Source: Deltaproteobacteria bacterium (GTDB lineage Bacteria; Myxococcota_A; Polyangia; Polyangiales; Ga0077539). From it: 48,623 bases of DNA. Numbering within the stretch: the first letter of the stretch is position 1; each line of letters starts with the position of its first letter. The position numbers and the translations under genes are program-made. The notes below the pieces were generated by a model. The model was not told the DNA's origin. It saw only the letters and a list, made by a program, of their open reading frames with translations, and ran no database searches. Shown here piece after piece: positions 24,510-33,263 of this stretch. The stretch lies in the NCBI GenBank assembly GCA_016218725.1, contig JACRDB010000058.1, forward strand, positions 1-48,623, given 5' to 3'.

Positions 24510-25838
24510 TCAGATCGCCCAGTCCGGCTCCGAGGGGTCGTCCACTGGGGGTCCGTCGTCCGCGGGCATCGTGAAGGTCGTGCCGCTCCAGGTGAGCTCC
24601 GCGCGCCCGACGGGGCCGTGGCGGTTCTTGGCCACCACAAGCACCCTGGCGTCGGGCCTCTCGGCGGTCCGGGCCAGCACCAGCACGCCGTCCGCGGCGT
24701 ACTCGATCTCGCCGGACTCCTTGCCGAGGCCCACCAGGTCCGCGGGGTCCCGGGAGGGGTCGTTGACGAGCCCCGCGTAGTTGGCCCTCGCCGTGGAGGA
24801 CAAGACCAGCACCACGGCCCCGAGGTCCCTTGCGATGGCCCGGGCCACGTAGGCCACGCGCCCGACGGTCACCCTCGGCTCCTCTCGCCCCCGGCCGGCG
24901 CAGAGCTGGAGATAGTCCAGCACCACAAGCTTTGGCCGCAGGGCCCAGGCCCTCGAAGCCAGCGCGTCGGCGCCGTAGCCGTAAGGCGGGGCGCACTCCG
25001 TGTGGAGGGGGAGGCCCTCGACCTCGCGGGCGGCGTGCATCACCTGTGAGAGCTCGTCGGCGGTCACCTGAGCGCGCAGAAACCTGCTCCAGGGTACGCC
25101 CGACAGGTCCCCCACCACCCGGGCCGCGAGGTCCCGGCGCGAGAGCTCCAGGGCCAGGTAGAGCACCCTCTGGCCCGCGCGGGCGGCGTGGACGGCGAGC
25201 TGCACGGCCCACTGGGTCTTGCCCGCGCCGGTGCCCCCGACCAGCACGTAGAGCCCGGGCCACAGCCCCTCGCCTAGCACCGCGTCCACCGAGGTCCAGG
25301 GCGTGGGGAGAGGCTTCTCACGGCCCTCCAGCCTGTCCATGACCGACGTGAAGAGGTCGTCCAGGTCCTGGGCTACGAGCCCCCCGGTGGCCGGGTCCTG
25401 GGAGGTCCGGAGCCGCTCGTCCACCTCGCTCCGGACGGCCTCCAGGGGTGCGCCCCCTTCGAGCCTCCGGGTGGCGTCTTGAAAGGCCTGGGCGGCGCGC
25501 CGGGAGCGCGCCAGGTCTCGCACGATCCGCGCGTGGGCCTCGCAGTGCGCGGCCGTGGACACGGCGTCGGTGAGCTCCGCCAAGCCCTGGGGGCCGCCCA
25601 CCGTATGGAGCCTCTCGCGCGCCCGGAGCTCCTGGGTCAGCGTGTGGATGTCCAGCGCCACGGTGCGCTGGTGGAGGGCGAGCATGGCCTCCCAGAGGAG
25701 CCCGTTGCGAGGGTCGTGGAAGTCCTCCGAGCCCACCAGCGCGCTGCACCGGGGCAGCACCTCAGGGTCCAGGAGGACTGCCCCCAGGAGGGCCCTCTCG
25801 GCCTCGGGGTCCTGAGTATTTGTCGCCTGGGGCACCAT
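24510..25838 (-). CDS. DnaB-type hexameric helicase, divergent form
   Basis: RecA-fold ATPase that unwinds DNA as a hexamer. From ATG 25838 the protein has 442 residues. The DnaB N-terminal domain is clear (DPEAERALLGAVLLDPEVLP). The C-terminal motor has Walker A GGTGAGKT, an H1a-type LELSRRDLAARVVGDLSG and Walker B LVVLDYLQL. Motifs near the ssDNA and arginine-finger positions differ from standard DnaB: LSSTARANY instead of LSQLNR, and GKESGEIEYAADG instead of LRESGSIEQDAD. It may be the main replicative helicase of a divergent lineage or an extra, element-derived copy. It starts 32 bases from the divergent flavoenzyme. Confidence 0.88.
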   Translation of the reverse strand: MVPQATNTQDPEAERALLGAVLLDPEVLPRCSALVGSEDFHDPRNGLLWEAMLALHQRTVALDIHTLTQELRARERLHTVGGPQGLAELTDAVSTAAHCEAHARIVRDLARSRRAAQAFQDATRRLEGGAPLEAVRSEVDERLRTSQDPATGGLVAQDLDDLFTSVMDRLEGREKPLPTPWTSVDAVLGEGLWPGLYVLVGGTGAGKTQWAVQLAVHAARAGQRVLYLALELSRRDLAARVVGDLSGVPWSRFLRAQVTADELSQVMHAAREVEGLPLHTECAPPYGYGADALASRAWALRPKLVVLDYLQLCAGRGREEPRVTVGRVAYVARAIARDLGAVVLVLSSTARANYAGLVNDPSRDPADLVGLGKESGEIEYAADGVLVLARTAERPDARVLVVAKNRHGPVGRAELTWSGTTFTMPADDGPPVDDPSEPDWAI

Positions 25839-25870
25839 CACGACCGGCCGGTGAAGGTACCATCACGCCC

Positions 25871-27412
25871 GTGAGCGCAGGGGCCGAAAGCGACCTCCCG
25901 GGGGCCCTGGAGGCCTGGACCCGGTGCCTGGGATCAGGTTCCGTCACCACGGACCGGGACGCCCTGGGGGCGCTCCTGGCGGACACCGTGGCGCGGGTCG
26001 TCACGGTCCCCGCGGCGCTGCGTCCCCGCTCCACGGAGGAGGTGCGGGCGTGCATGCGCGTGGCCACGGCGTACCGGGTGGCCCTCTACCCGTCCAGCCG
26101 CGGGTGCAACTGGGGCCTCGGGACGCGGACGCCTCCCACCCCGGGCTGCGTGCTCCTGGACCTCTCGGCCCTGGACCGGGTGCGCGCCCTGGACCCATCC
26201 CTGGGCACCGTCACCGTGGAGCCGGGGGTCACCTTCCGCGCGCTGCGCGCGCTCCTGGAGGCCGAGGCCCCGGGGTTCTTCTTGAACGTCACGGGCTCAT
26301 CGCCCGACGCCAGCGTGCTGGGGAACCTCCTGGACCGCGGGGACGGCGCCGGTCCCTACGCCGATCGGGCGCTCCACGGCTGCGGCTTCGAGGCGGTACT
26401 CGCGACGGGAGAGCTTGTCCACACGGGCTTTGCGCGCTTTCAAGGCACTCCCCTCGGGGCGGTCCACCGCTGGGGCGTGGGCCCGGCCCTGGACGGGCTC
26501 CTCTCGCAGGGCAACCTCGCCGTGTGCACCGCCGGGACCGTGTGGCTGGCCCCGAAGCCTCGCGCCCTGCGCGTCCTGCGCTTCACCCTCGCGGAGGAGC
26601 GGGCGCTGCCCGCCGCGGTGGAAGCCGTGCGCGCCCTGCGGCTGGACGGCACCCTCCGGGGCTCCTGCGCGCTCTGGAACGACTACCGGGCGGTGAGCAC
26701 CCGGGCCCGCTTCCCGCGGCACCGCGGCGACGCCACGACGCCGTTGACGCGCGAGGCCCTCCGGGCCTGGGTCGGCCCCGTCCCCCGGTGGGAGGGCACT
26801 GCCGGGCTCTACGCCCAGTCCGAGGCCGTGGCGGCGGCGCTGGAGGCACACGCCAGGAGCGTGCTGGGTCCCGCGGTGGACACGCTGACCGTGGTCCGCG
26901 CCGAGGGCGACCCGGCGGGGCTCTTCCTAACGGGAGCGCCGCACGAGGAGAGCCTCCGGAGCGCGTGGTGGCGGGCCCCGGGCGAGCCCCCCGAGGAGGG
27001 CCTGGACCCCGCCCGGGCGCGCTGCGGCGTGCGCTGGGTCTGCGCCGCGGCGCCCCTGACCGGCGAGGCCGTGGGGCTGCTGGTCTCCGTGGCCGAAGAG
27101 ACGCTCCTGGCGTACGGCTTCGAGCCCATGCTGGCGGTGGTGACCCCGCAGGAGCGGGCCGCGCACCTGGTGGCGCTGGTGCTCTTTGACCGCGACGCGC
27201 CGGGCGCCGAGGCCCAGGCCCTCTACGCCCAGGAGGCGCTCCAGGCGTCTCTTGCGACGCTCGGGGCGCTGCCCTTCAGGCTCGCGGTGGACGCCCCCGG
27301 GGCGCTGCCCGCGGCCTCCGACGACTACGACTCGGTGCTCGCGCGGCTCAAGGCCGCCCTGGACCCCGGAGGGGTGCTGGCCCCGGGCCGCTACCAGCGC
27401 GCCGGGCGGTGA
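25871..27412 (+). CDS. FAD-linked oxidoreductase of the VAO/p-cresol methylhydroxylase type
   Basis: Cytoplasmic flavoenzyme of 513 residues, start GTG 25871. The PCMH-type FAD-binding domain is visible: LRPRSTEEVRACMRVA, the pyrophosphate loop YPSSRGCNWGLG, then TVEPGVTFRALRALLE and GSSPDASVLGNLLDRG. The C-terminal substrate cap is less conserved but ends with the family-like LKAALDPGGVLAPGRYQ. VAO relatives oxidise phenols, alcohols or lactate-type acids; the substrate here cannot be assigned. There is no signal peptide. It is convergent, by 13 bases, with the Cys-repeat lipoprotein gene. Confidence 0.8.
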   Translation: MSAGAESDLPGALEAWTRCLGSGSVTTDRDALGALLADTVARVVTVPAALRPRSTEEVRACMRVATAYRVALYPSSRGCNWGLGTRTPPTPGCVLLDLSALDRVRALDPSLGTVTVEPGVTFRALRALLEAEAPGFFLNVTGSSPDASVLGNLLDRGDGAGPYADRALHGCGFEAVLATGELVHTGFARFQGTPLGAVHRWGVGPALDGLLSQGNLAVCTAGTVWLAPKPRALRVLRFTLAEERALPAAVEAVRALRLDGTLRGSCALWNDYRAVSTRARFPRHRGDATTPLTREALRAWVGPVPRWEGTAGLYAQSEAVAAALEAHARSVLGPAVDTLTVVRAEGDPAGLFLTGAPHEESLRSAWWRAPGEPPEEGLDPARARCGVRWVCAAAPLTGEAVGLLVSVAEETLLAYGFEPMLAVVTPQERAAHLVALVLFDRDAPGAEAQALYAQEALQASLATLGALPFRLAVDAPGALPAASDDYDSVLARLKAALDPGGVLAPGRYQRAGR

Positions 27413-27425
27413 GGCGAGCACGGCG

Positions 27426-28550
27426 CTACCCCGCGCCGCAGGTTCCGCTCCGGCATCGCAGGCCCGCGTTGCAGCGGTCCCCGAAGCAGCACGGCTGCGT
27501 CGCCGCGCCGCACACCTGGCAGGCGGACATCGCCCCGAGGGGCGCGACGCACACCAGGCCCGCGTTGCACACGCGGCCCTCGCAGCAGGCCTCCGCGGCG
27601 GCCCCGCAGCGCGCGCAGGAGCCCCCGCGGCAGACGCCCCCGGGGTTGCAGCGCTCGCCCTCGCAGCACGCTTGGGACGGCGCCCCGCAGACCACGCAGG
27701 TGCCCGCGGCGCCGCAGGTGAGGCCCTCGGTGTTGCAGAGCCGCCCGAAGCAGCAGCCCTGCCCGAGGGCGCCGCAGGTGGTGGCCTGGCAGGTCCCGGC
27801 GCGGCACACCAGGGCGCCCATGCACGTGGCCCCGCAGCACGGCAGCCCCGGGCCCCCGCAGGGCTGGCACAGCCCCGACGGGCCGCAGGTGGTGCCCGCC
27901 GCGCACATCCGACCGGCGCAGCACGCCTGGCCGGGCATCCCGCAGGCCAGGCACGTCTCGCCGAAGCACACCGCCCCGGCGCCGCACATCCCCGCGCAGC
28001 AGGGCTGCCCCGGGGTGCCGCAGGGCGCGCAGGTGCCGGCCGGGGTGCACACCATCGCCGCCCCGCAACGAGGCATCACCCGCTCGCAGCAGCGCTCCCC
28101 GGCGGAGCCGCAGCTGCGGCACACGTTGCTCGACGGGTTGCACTCCGCGCCGACGGAGCACATCCCCCGCGCGCAGCACGGCTGCCCCGCCGCCCCGCAG
28201 GTGCTCGCCTCCGCCGCAGTGTCCCGCCCCGTATCCAGAGGAGCCACGTCCGGCGAGGGAGCGTCCACGCCCGGTCCGTCGGGTGTAGGTGCGTCCATGG
28301 AAATGAAGGTGTCTGTAGGGGGAGGTGCGTCCTCCGTGGGGGGCAGGTCCGGGACCGTGGCGCTGTCCGCGGTGGCGTCCGCGGGGGCGTCCTGGGGAGC
28401 TCCGGAGTCCTTGGAGACGCTGGTGTCCTGCGGGGCTTCGGTGTCCTCGACGGCGGTGTCGGCGGTGCCGGTGTCTGGCGCGGCGGGGCTGTCTCCGCAG
28501 CCGAGGGCGAGGATCGTGGGGACGGCAAGGAGCGTGAAGCGGGCGCGCAT
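27426..28550 (-). CDS. Cys-rich repeat lipoprotein (nine tandem six-cysteine repeats)
   Basis: From ATG 28550 (GGAGG upstream) the 374-residue product has a lipoprotein signal (TLLAVPTILALGCGDS), so it should be tethered at the cell surface or in the periplasm. Residues about 20-120 are an Asp/Thr/Pro/Ala-rich linker. The rest is nine tandem units of 26-32 residues with the pattern C-x5-6-CC-x3-5-C-x4-6-C-x4-8-C, as in CGMPGQACCAGRMC. That gives about 54 cysteines, presumably all disulfide-bonded. Similar Cys-repeat proteins are common in Myxococcota of the Sandaracinus/Polyangium type. No function is known to me. Confidence 0.85.
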   Translation of the reverse strand: MRARFTLLAVPTILALGCGDSPAAPDTGTADTAVEDTEAPQDTSVSKDSGAPQDAPADATADSATVPDLPPTEDAPPPTDTFISMDAPTPDGPGVDAPSPDVAPLDTGRDTAAEASTCGAAGQPCCARGMCSVGAECNPSSNVCRSCGSAGERCCERVMPRCGAAMVCTPAGTCAPCGTPGQPCCAGMCGAGAVCFGETCLACGMPGQACCAGRMCAAGTTCGPSGLCQPCGGPGLPCCGATCMGALVCRAGTCQATTCGALGQGCCFGRLCNTEGLTCGAAGTCVVCGAPSQACCEGERCNPGGVCRGGSCARCGAAAEACCEGRVCNAGLVCVAPLGAMSACQVCGAATQPCCFGDRCNAGLRCRSGTCGAG

Positions 28551-28600
28551 GGGGGCCTCCGGGGGGCCCCCGTACCTTCGCACGACGCCCCCGGAGGGCG

Positions 28601-30382
28601 CTACGCCTGGTCGGCGTACATCTTCTCGATCTCCGCGGACCAGACGCGGTTCACGACGTTGCGCTTGACCTTGAGCGTGGGGGTGAGCTCCCCGTGCTCG
28701 ATGGTGAAGGGCCGCGGGAGCACCGTGAATTTCTTCACGGTCTCCACCCGGGCGAGGGTGCGGTTGACCTCCTCCAGGGCCTTGTCCAGGGTCTCCCGGA
28801 CGGCCTTGCTCTCGTGCGCCGGGGCGCTCTCGCCGCGCTCCTTGAGGAAGCGCTCGGCGGCCTCCGGGTCCAGGGTGATGAGCATGGTGAGGTAGTTCCT
28901 GCGGTCCCCGATGAGCACCGCCTCGGACACCAGCGGGTGGTTCTTCACCGCGCCCTCGATGTTCTTGGGGGTGATGTTCTTGCCGCCGGAGGTGATCAGG
29001 ATGTCCTTCTTGCGGCCGGTGATGGACAGGAAGTTGTCGCTGTCAAAGCTGCCGAGGTCCCCGGAGTGGAGCCATCCGTCCTTCACCGTGGCGGCCGTGG
29101 CCTCGGGGTCTTTGTAGTACCCGAGGAACACGTTGGGGCCCTTGACCAGGATCTCCTCGTCAGGGCCGAGCTTCACCTCGATCCCGGGGATGGGCTGCCC
29201 CACGGTGCCGAGCCTGGTCTTCCCCGGGCGGTTGAAGCTCGTGGGGCCCGTGTCCTCGCTCTGGCCGTAGACCTCGTAGATGGCCACGTCGAGGCCGGTG
29301 AAGAACTCCAGCACCTCGCGCGCCACGGGGGCCGCGCCGGAGACGCACATCCGAGCCCGCCCCAGCCCCAGGGCGGTCTTCACCTTGGAGAACACCAGCT
29401 TCGTCGCCAGGCCGTACTGCCACGCCAGGAAGCCCGGCAGAGGCTCCCCGCGGGCCTTGAGGGCGTGCACCCGGCGACCCACGCCCTGGGCCCAGTCGGC
29501 CATGAAGCGCTTGATCCCCGTGGCCGCCGAGAGCTTGGCCGAGACGCCCGCGTGGAACTTCTCCCAGATCCTCGGGACGCCGAAGAACACCGTGGGCTGC
29601 GTGCTCTTCAGGTCCTCCGGGAACTTCTCCAGGCCCCGGCAGAAGTGCACGCACACGCCGCCCGACACCGGCCCATGCACCGTGAACATCTGCTCGGCGA
29701 TGTGCGACAGCGGGAGGTACGACAGGGACACGTCGTCCTCTCCGAGGCCGGTGATCTCCCGGGCATTGTCCGCGGTCCAGGAGAGGTTCCGGTGGGAGAG
29801 CATCACCCCCTTGGGGGGGCCGGTGGTGCCGGAGGTGTAGATCAAGGTAGCCAGGCCCCCGGGCTCCAGGGCGGCGATGCGCTCGTCCACGACCTTGTCC
29901 TCGACGCCCTCGGCCAGGGCCAGGAAGGCCTCCCAGGTGACGACCAGGGGGTCGTCCACGGCCGCAGCGCCCTTCATGAGCACGACCTTCTTCAGGTCCG
30001 GGAGCTGGTCGCGCTGGCTCTTGACCTTCTCCCAGTGGGCGTTGGTCTCCAGGACCACCACGGCGCAGCCCGCGTGGTGGACGATGTACCGCACCTCCTC
30101 CGGCGAGCAGGTAGTGTAGACCCCGGCGGGTACAGCGCCTACGCACATGGCCCCGAGGTCCGCGAGCACCCACTCCGGGCGGTTGGTGCCGAGGATCGCC
30201 ACGGCGCCGCCCGGGCCGACGCCCAGGGAGATCAGCGCGCGGGCCACCTTGCGGACCTCGGCGACGTAGTCCTTCCAACTGGTGGGCTTCCAGCCGTCGC
30301 CCTCCCAGACGCAGTATGCAGGGGCCTCGGGGCGGTTCTTCGCCTGGGCCAGGAGCCTTGAGGGGATGGTGTCGTGAGCCAT
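28601..30382 (-). CDS. Long-chain fatty acid--CoA ligase (AMP-forming, FadD15-like)
   Basis: Activates fatty acids to acyl-CoA through an acyl-adenylate. The 593 residues carry the adenylate-forming motifs: A3 P-loop LIYTSGTTGPPKGVMLSH, A5 IYEVYGQSEDTGPTSF, A7/A8 LHSGDLGSFDSDNFLSITGR and the A10-type Lys in ELTPTLKVKRNVV near the end. The final part (GELTPTLKVKRNVV) matches the long-chain/FadD15 subgroup. The ATG at 30382 has AGGGAGG eight bases upstream. It is monocistronic or leads into the Cys-repeat gene 50 bases downstream. The chain length preference is not visible. Confidence 0.94.
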   Translation of the reverse strand: MAHDTIPSRLLAQAKNRPEAPAYCVWEGDGWKPTSWKDYVAEVRKVARALISLGVGPGGAVAILGTNRPEWVLADLGAMCVGAVPAGVYTTCSPEEVRYIVHHAGCAVVVLETNAHWEKVKSQRDQLPDLKKVVLMKGAAAVDDPLVVTWEAFLALAEGVEDKVVDERIAALEPGGLATLIYTSGTTGPPKGVMLSHRNLSWTADNAREITGLGEDDVSLSYLPLSHIAEQMFTVHGPVSGGVCVHFCRGLEKFPEDLKSTQPTVFFGVPRIWEKFHAGVSAKLSAATGIKRFMADWAQGVGRRVHALKARGEPLPGFLAWQYGLATKLVFSKVKTALGLGRARMCVSGAAPVAREVLEFFTGLDVAIYEVYGQSEDTGPTSFNRPGKTRLGTVGQPIPGIEVKLGPDEEILVKGPNVFLGYYKDPEATAATVKDGWLHSGDLGSFDSDNFLSITGRKKDILITSGGKNITPKNIEGAVKNHPLVSEAVLIGDRRNYLTMLITLDPEAAERFLKERGESAPAHESKAVRETLDKALEEVNRTLARVETVKKFTVLPRPFTIEHGELTPTLKVKRNVVNRVWSAEIEKMYADQA

Positions 30383-30511
30383 GATATCGCCTCCCTGAGC
30401 GCCCGGAGGGTGCCAGAAGAGCGCCCTGGCGAGAAGCCCCCCACCGGGAGGCTACTCAAGGACCCGCGGGAACGGCGCGAAGACCAGCCTCCCGAAGGCG
30501 TCCCACCGGAA

Positions 30512-31354
30512 TCAGAGGACGAAAACCGCCTGGGCGGCGAAGAACCCGAGGCTCCAGAAGAGGAGCCGGAGGCGCTCCGGAGCCCCGCGGCGCTCCCCGA
30601 CGACGGCCACGACCTCCGCGGCCCCGGAGCGACGAAAGACCCCCTGGTGGGCGTCCGCGGGGTGCCTCACCAGGAGCCTCAGCGGGCCGTGGGTGCAATC
30701 GTCGAGGAAGGGCGCCGCGGTCGCCTCGGGGTGCTCCGCCGGGGGGACGAGGGACCACCCCGGGACCTCCCCCCGGGCCACGCGCTCCAGCCACCAGCGG
30801 CGGTGTCGATCCAACCCGACGAGGGCGCCGAGCGCAGAGACCGCGAGCGCCGTCATCGCGAGGAGGTGCCCCATCCGGAACACGAAGGCCAGCGCAGAGA
30901 GGACGAGGACCGCGAGGCGCAGCCCCCTCGCGAGCTGCCAGGCGCCCGCGTCGAGGCGCGCGGCCGCAGCGCGCTCCTCGGCGTGGACCGAGAGCCGCAC
31001 GAGCGGCTGCAGGACCAGCAGCAGCGCCGAAAGCGACCCCGGCGCGACGCACAGAATCCAAGCCGGTACGGGCATCGACGGCCCCGCCAGGAGGAAGGGC
31101 AGGAGCGTCGAGAGACAGAGCACGGCGACGCCCCCGACGCGCCAGCCGACGTTGCCACCGGGCGGCGATCGCAGCGCCACCTCCGTCGCGACCAGCCACC
31201 AGAAGACCACGCCGAAGTGGACCGCGTCCGCGGGCCGAAACCCGACGAGGAAGAACCCGAGGAGCATGAACCACGCGACGCCCCGCGCCAGCCATCGCGG
31301 TTGGTCGCTTCGATCCGGGAGGAGGGACACCCAGGGCGCGCGCGAGAGGGCCAT
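30512..31354 (-). CDS. Polytopic membrane protein, paralogue of the 31401-32750 product
   Basis: 280 residues from ATG 31354; family unknown to me. There are about five hydrophobic helices in the first 190 residues (for example WFMLLGFFLVGF and ALLLVLQPLVRLSV). A soluble segment follows, then a final helix (LFWSLGFFAAQAVFVL) right at the C-terminus. The segment WWLERVARGEVPGWSLVPP is clearly related to RWLGEVASGHVPGWTLAEP in the adjacent gene, showing tandem duplication. Its start lies 46 bases after the stop of that gene, so they are probably co-transcribed. Confidence 0.7.
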   Translation of the reverse strand: MALSRAPWVSLLPDRSDQPRWLARGVAWFMLLGFFLVGFRPADAVHFGVVFWWLVATEVALRSPPGGNVGWRVGGVAVLCLSTLLPFLLAGPSMPVPAWILCVAPGSLSALLLVLQPLVRLSVHAEERAAAARLDAGAWQLARGLRLAVLVLSALAFVFRMGHLLAMTALAVSALGALVGLDRHRRWWLERVARGEVPGWSLVPPAEHPEATAAPFLDDCTHGPLRLLVRHPADAHQGVFRRSGAAEVVAVVGERRGAPERLRLLFWSLGFFAAQAVFVL

Positions 31355-31400
31355 CGGTGTTCGAGAGTCTAGCACCGCGCCCCTCGGCCCGCGCGACGCC

Positions 31401-32750
31401 TCAACGACGGAGCGGCGCATCGAAATGCGGGTCCAGGACGATGATCTCGCCGGTGTCTGGCCGAAGCGCCAGGTGCTGCAGGCCCTCGGTGTCGGTCCCC
31501 ACCCAGGCGTGGAGCTCGGACCCCTCGCGCCACGGGGAGCGCCTCCCGTCGCGCTCGGCGAGCACCCTGGCGGGCCACCACCGGCGCGTCATCTGGAGCC
31601 TCACCAGCACCTGATCGCGCACGGACCTCGCGCGCGCCCGGTACATCACCTCGGTGATCTCCAGGACATGGTCGTCGTCATCGAGCGCCACCACCGCCGA
31701 GGGGTTGTCGCCGTAGATGGTCACCTCGAAAATCCGCACGCCGGGCACCGGGACTCCCCACCGACGCTCCAGCGAATCACCATGGAACCGCCCGCGGAGC
31801 GCCCCGGGGATGGGACGGTCCACCACGCCAATGCGCGAGTAGCCGAGGACCTCCAACCACCCGTGGTTCAGCGTGGCGACGCCCGCCCCAACGAGCGTCA
31901 GGGCCACGCACCAGAGCGCCAGGCGCGCCCGCTCCGTGGGGCAGAGCCGTGGTCCGAGGCGCGCCACCGGCGTCGGCCCTTCGGCGCCGCGGAAGGCCGC
32001 GGCGGCGGTCGCTCCCGGGAGCGAGACCAGCACCCTCGACGGGACCTCGGCCCCGAGGTCCATCGGCGGTGCGGTGGGGCCCGCCACCAGGTCCGTGGGT
32101 TCCGCCAGGGTCCAGCCCGGGACGTGCCCGGAGGCGACCTCTCCGAGCCACCTCGCTCGCCGACGGTCGAGCGCCCAGAGCGCGGCAGAGCCGAGCGTTG
32201 CGAGCACCGCGAGGCCCGCCGTCAACGGCAGCACCGCCTCGTCCGCGAAGACGCTGGAGAGCGAAGACACCACCGCCAGCACCCGGAGACCCCGGGCGTG
32301 GTAGGTGAGCGCCGCGTCCAGGCGCTCGCTGCGCTCCAGCGCGTGGGCATGCTCCACCAACGCCCACAGCGGGAGCTGGAGGAGCACCACGGGCACCACC
32401 AGCAGGGGACCCACGAAGAGCAGCGAGAGCCCCGCCACTTCCTTGCGGCCCACGACGATCACCGCCGCGGCCACGCAGAGGCCCACCATGGGGAGCCCAG
32501 CCCCCGCTGCCAGCAGCCTCCACCCAAGGCTCGCGCCCCTCGGCGTCCGGGCGACGTACTCCGCGGTGATGCACCAGAGCACCACCAGCGGGCCGAGCAC
32601 CCACCCGCGAAAGCCCCAACCCAGCACCGCCGCGAGCGGCAGGAGCGCCAGGAGCGCGTACACCCTGGCCACGATTCGCGGCGCCCCGAGCCTCGGGAGG
32701 AGGCCCGGGATCGCTGTCACCAAGGCCGCGAGCGGGTCTCTCGGTTCCAT
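31401..32750 (-). CDS. Polytopic membrane protein with C-terminal soluble domain, function unknown
   Basis: 449 residues from ATG 32750. Six or so hydrophobic helices span the first 220 residues. They are followed by the paralogous motif RWLGEVASGHVPGWTLAEP and a soluble loop. Another helix comes next (LALWCVALTLVGAGVATL), then a 130-residue C-terminal domain with a YDNPSAVV/DDDDHVLEI-type acidic stretch. The extra C-terminal domain is absent from the smaller neighbour, so the smaller gene looks like a truncated copy. No transport or catalytic motif is recognised. It is divergent from the 32870 gene across a 119-base gap in which I see no strong signal. Confidence 0.7.
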   Translation of the reverse strand: MEPRDPLAALVTAIPGLLPRLGAPRIVARVYALLALLPLAAVLGWGFRGWVLGPLVVLWCITAEYVARTPRGASLGWRLLAAGAGLPMVGLCVAAAVIVVGRKEVAGLSLLFVGPLLVVPVVLLQLPLWALVEHAHALERSERLDAALTYHARGLRVLAVVSSLSSVFADEAVLPLTAGLAVLATLGSAALWALDRRRARWLGEVASGHVPGWTLAEPTDLVAGPTAPPMDLGAEVPSRVLVSLPGATAAAAFRGAEGPTPVARLGPRLCPTERARLALWCVALTLVGAGVATLNHGWLEVLGYSRIGVVDRPIPGALRGRFHGDSLERRWGVPVPGVRIFEVTIYGDNPSAVVALDDDDHVLEITEVMYRARARSVRDQVLVRLQMTRRWWPARVLAERDGRRSPWREGSELHAWVGTDTEGLQHLALRPDTGEIIVLDPHFDAPLRR

Positions 32751-32869
32751 GTGCTTCACCTCTACCCGTACCACGCGGAGTTCCTTCCCGCGGCGGCGGC
32801 CCGACGGCTCGGAGGGGCTCCCGACCGGTCTTGCGCGGCGCGCCAGCGGTCGCCCACACTGGATGGGCC

Positions 32870-33256
32870 ATGCGCACCGGGATCGCCCTCGCCGCCCTCG
32901 TCGCCCTCTCCCCCGCCGCCCGGGGCTCAAACCCCACCGTGTGGGTCCTGGACAACCGCTCCCCGGGGATCCTCTTTGTCGCTTGCAGGGCCTCCGGCGG
33001 TGAGGCCGGGGCGGCCCGGGCGGAGTTCCGTCAGCTCGTGCCGGCCCGCGGAACCTACCGCCACACCTGGGGCCTCCGCGTGTCCGACGCCTCCCTGGGC
33101 CTGCGCCCGGGACGCTGGCGCTGCGCCGCCAGCCGCGCCGCGGACCCCCTCGCGGACCGCCGGGCCCAGGCCCTCGTGTTTGACACCGGCTGGGGCGAGG
33201 ATCTCCACGTCCGGATCTTCCTCGATCGAGGCCGCGTCACCCTGCAACGCCTGTAA
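32870..33256 (+). CDS. Small secreted protein, function unknown
   Basis: 128 residues from ATG 32870 with a signal peptide (TGIALAALVALSPAARGS), probably cleaved after ARG-S or AAR. The mature part is predicted beta-rich (TVWVLDNRSPGILFVACRA; YRHTWGLRVSD) and has two cysteines that could form one disulfide. The size and pattern suggest a single beta-sandwich periplasmic protein. It is convergent with the 33264 gene, seven bases away. I do not recognise the family. Confidence 0.6.
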   Translation: MRTGIALAALVALSPAARGSNPTVWVLDNRSPGILFVACRASGGEAGAARAEFRQLVPARGTYRHTWGLRVSDASLGLRPGRWRCAASRAADPLADRRAQALVFDTGWGEDLHVRIFLDRGRVTLQRL

Positions 33257-33263
33257 AGACTCT

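Noticed and set aside
24124..25838. HU plus DnaB-type helicase as part of an integrated plasmid or phage
   Set aside because: No recombinase, structural phage genes, partition genes or boundary repeats; neighbours are typical chromosomal genes.
27426..28200. Periodic repeats as a CRISPR array
   Set aside because: The periodicity follows codons and cysteine positions, spacers are not unique, and the unit is coding.
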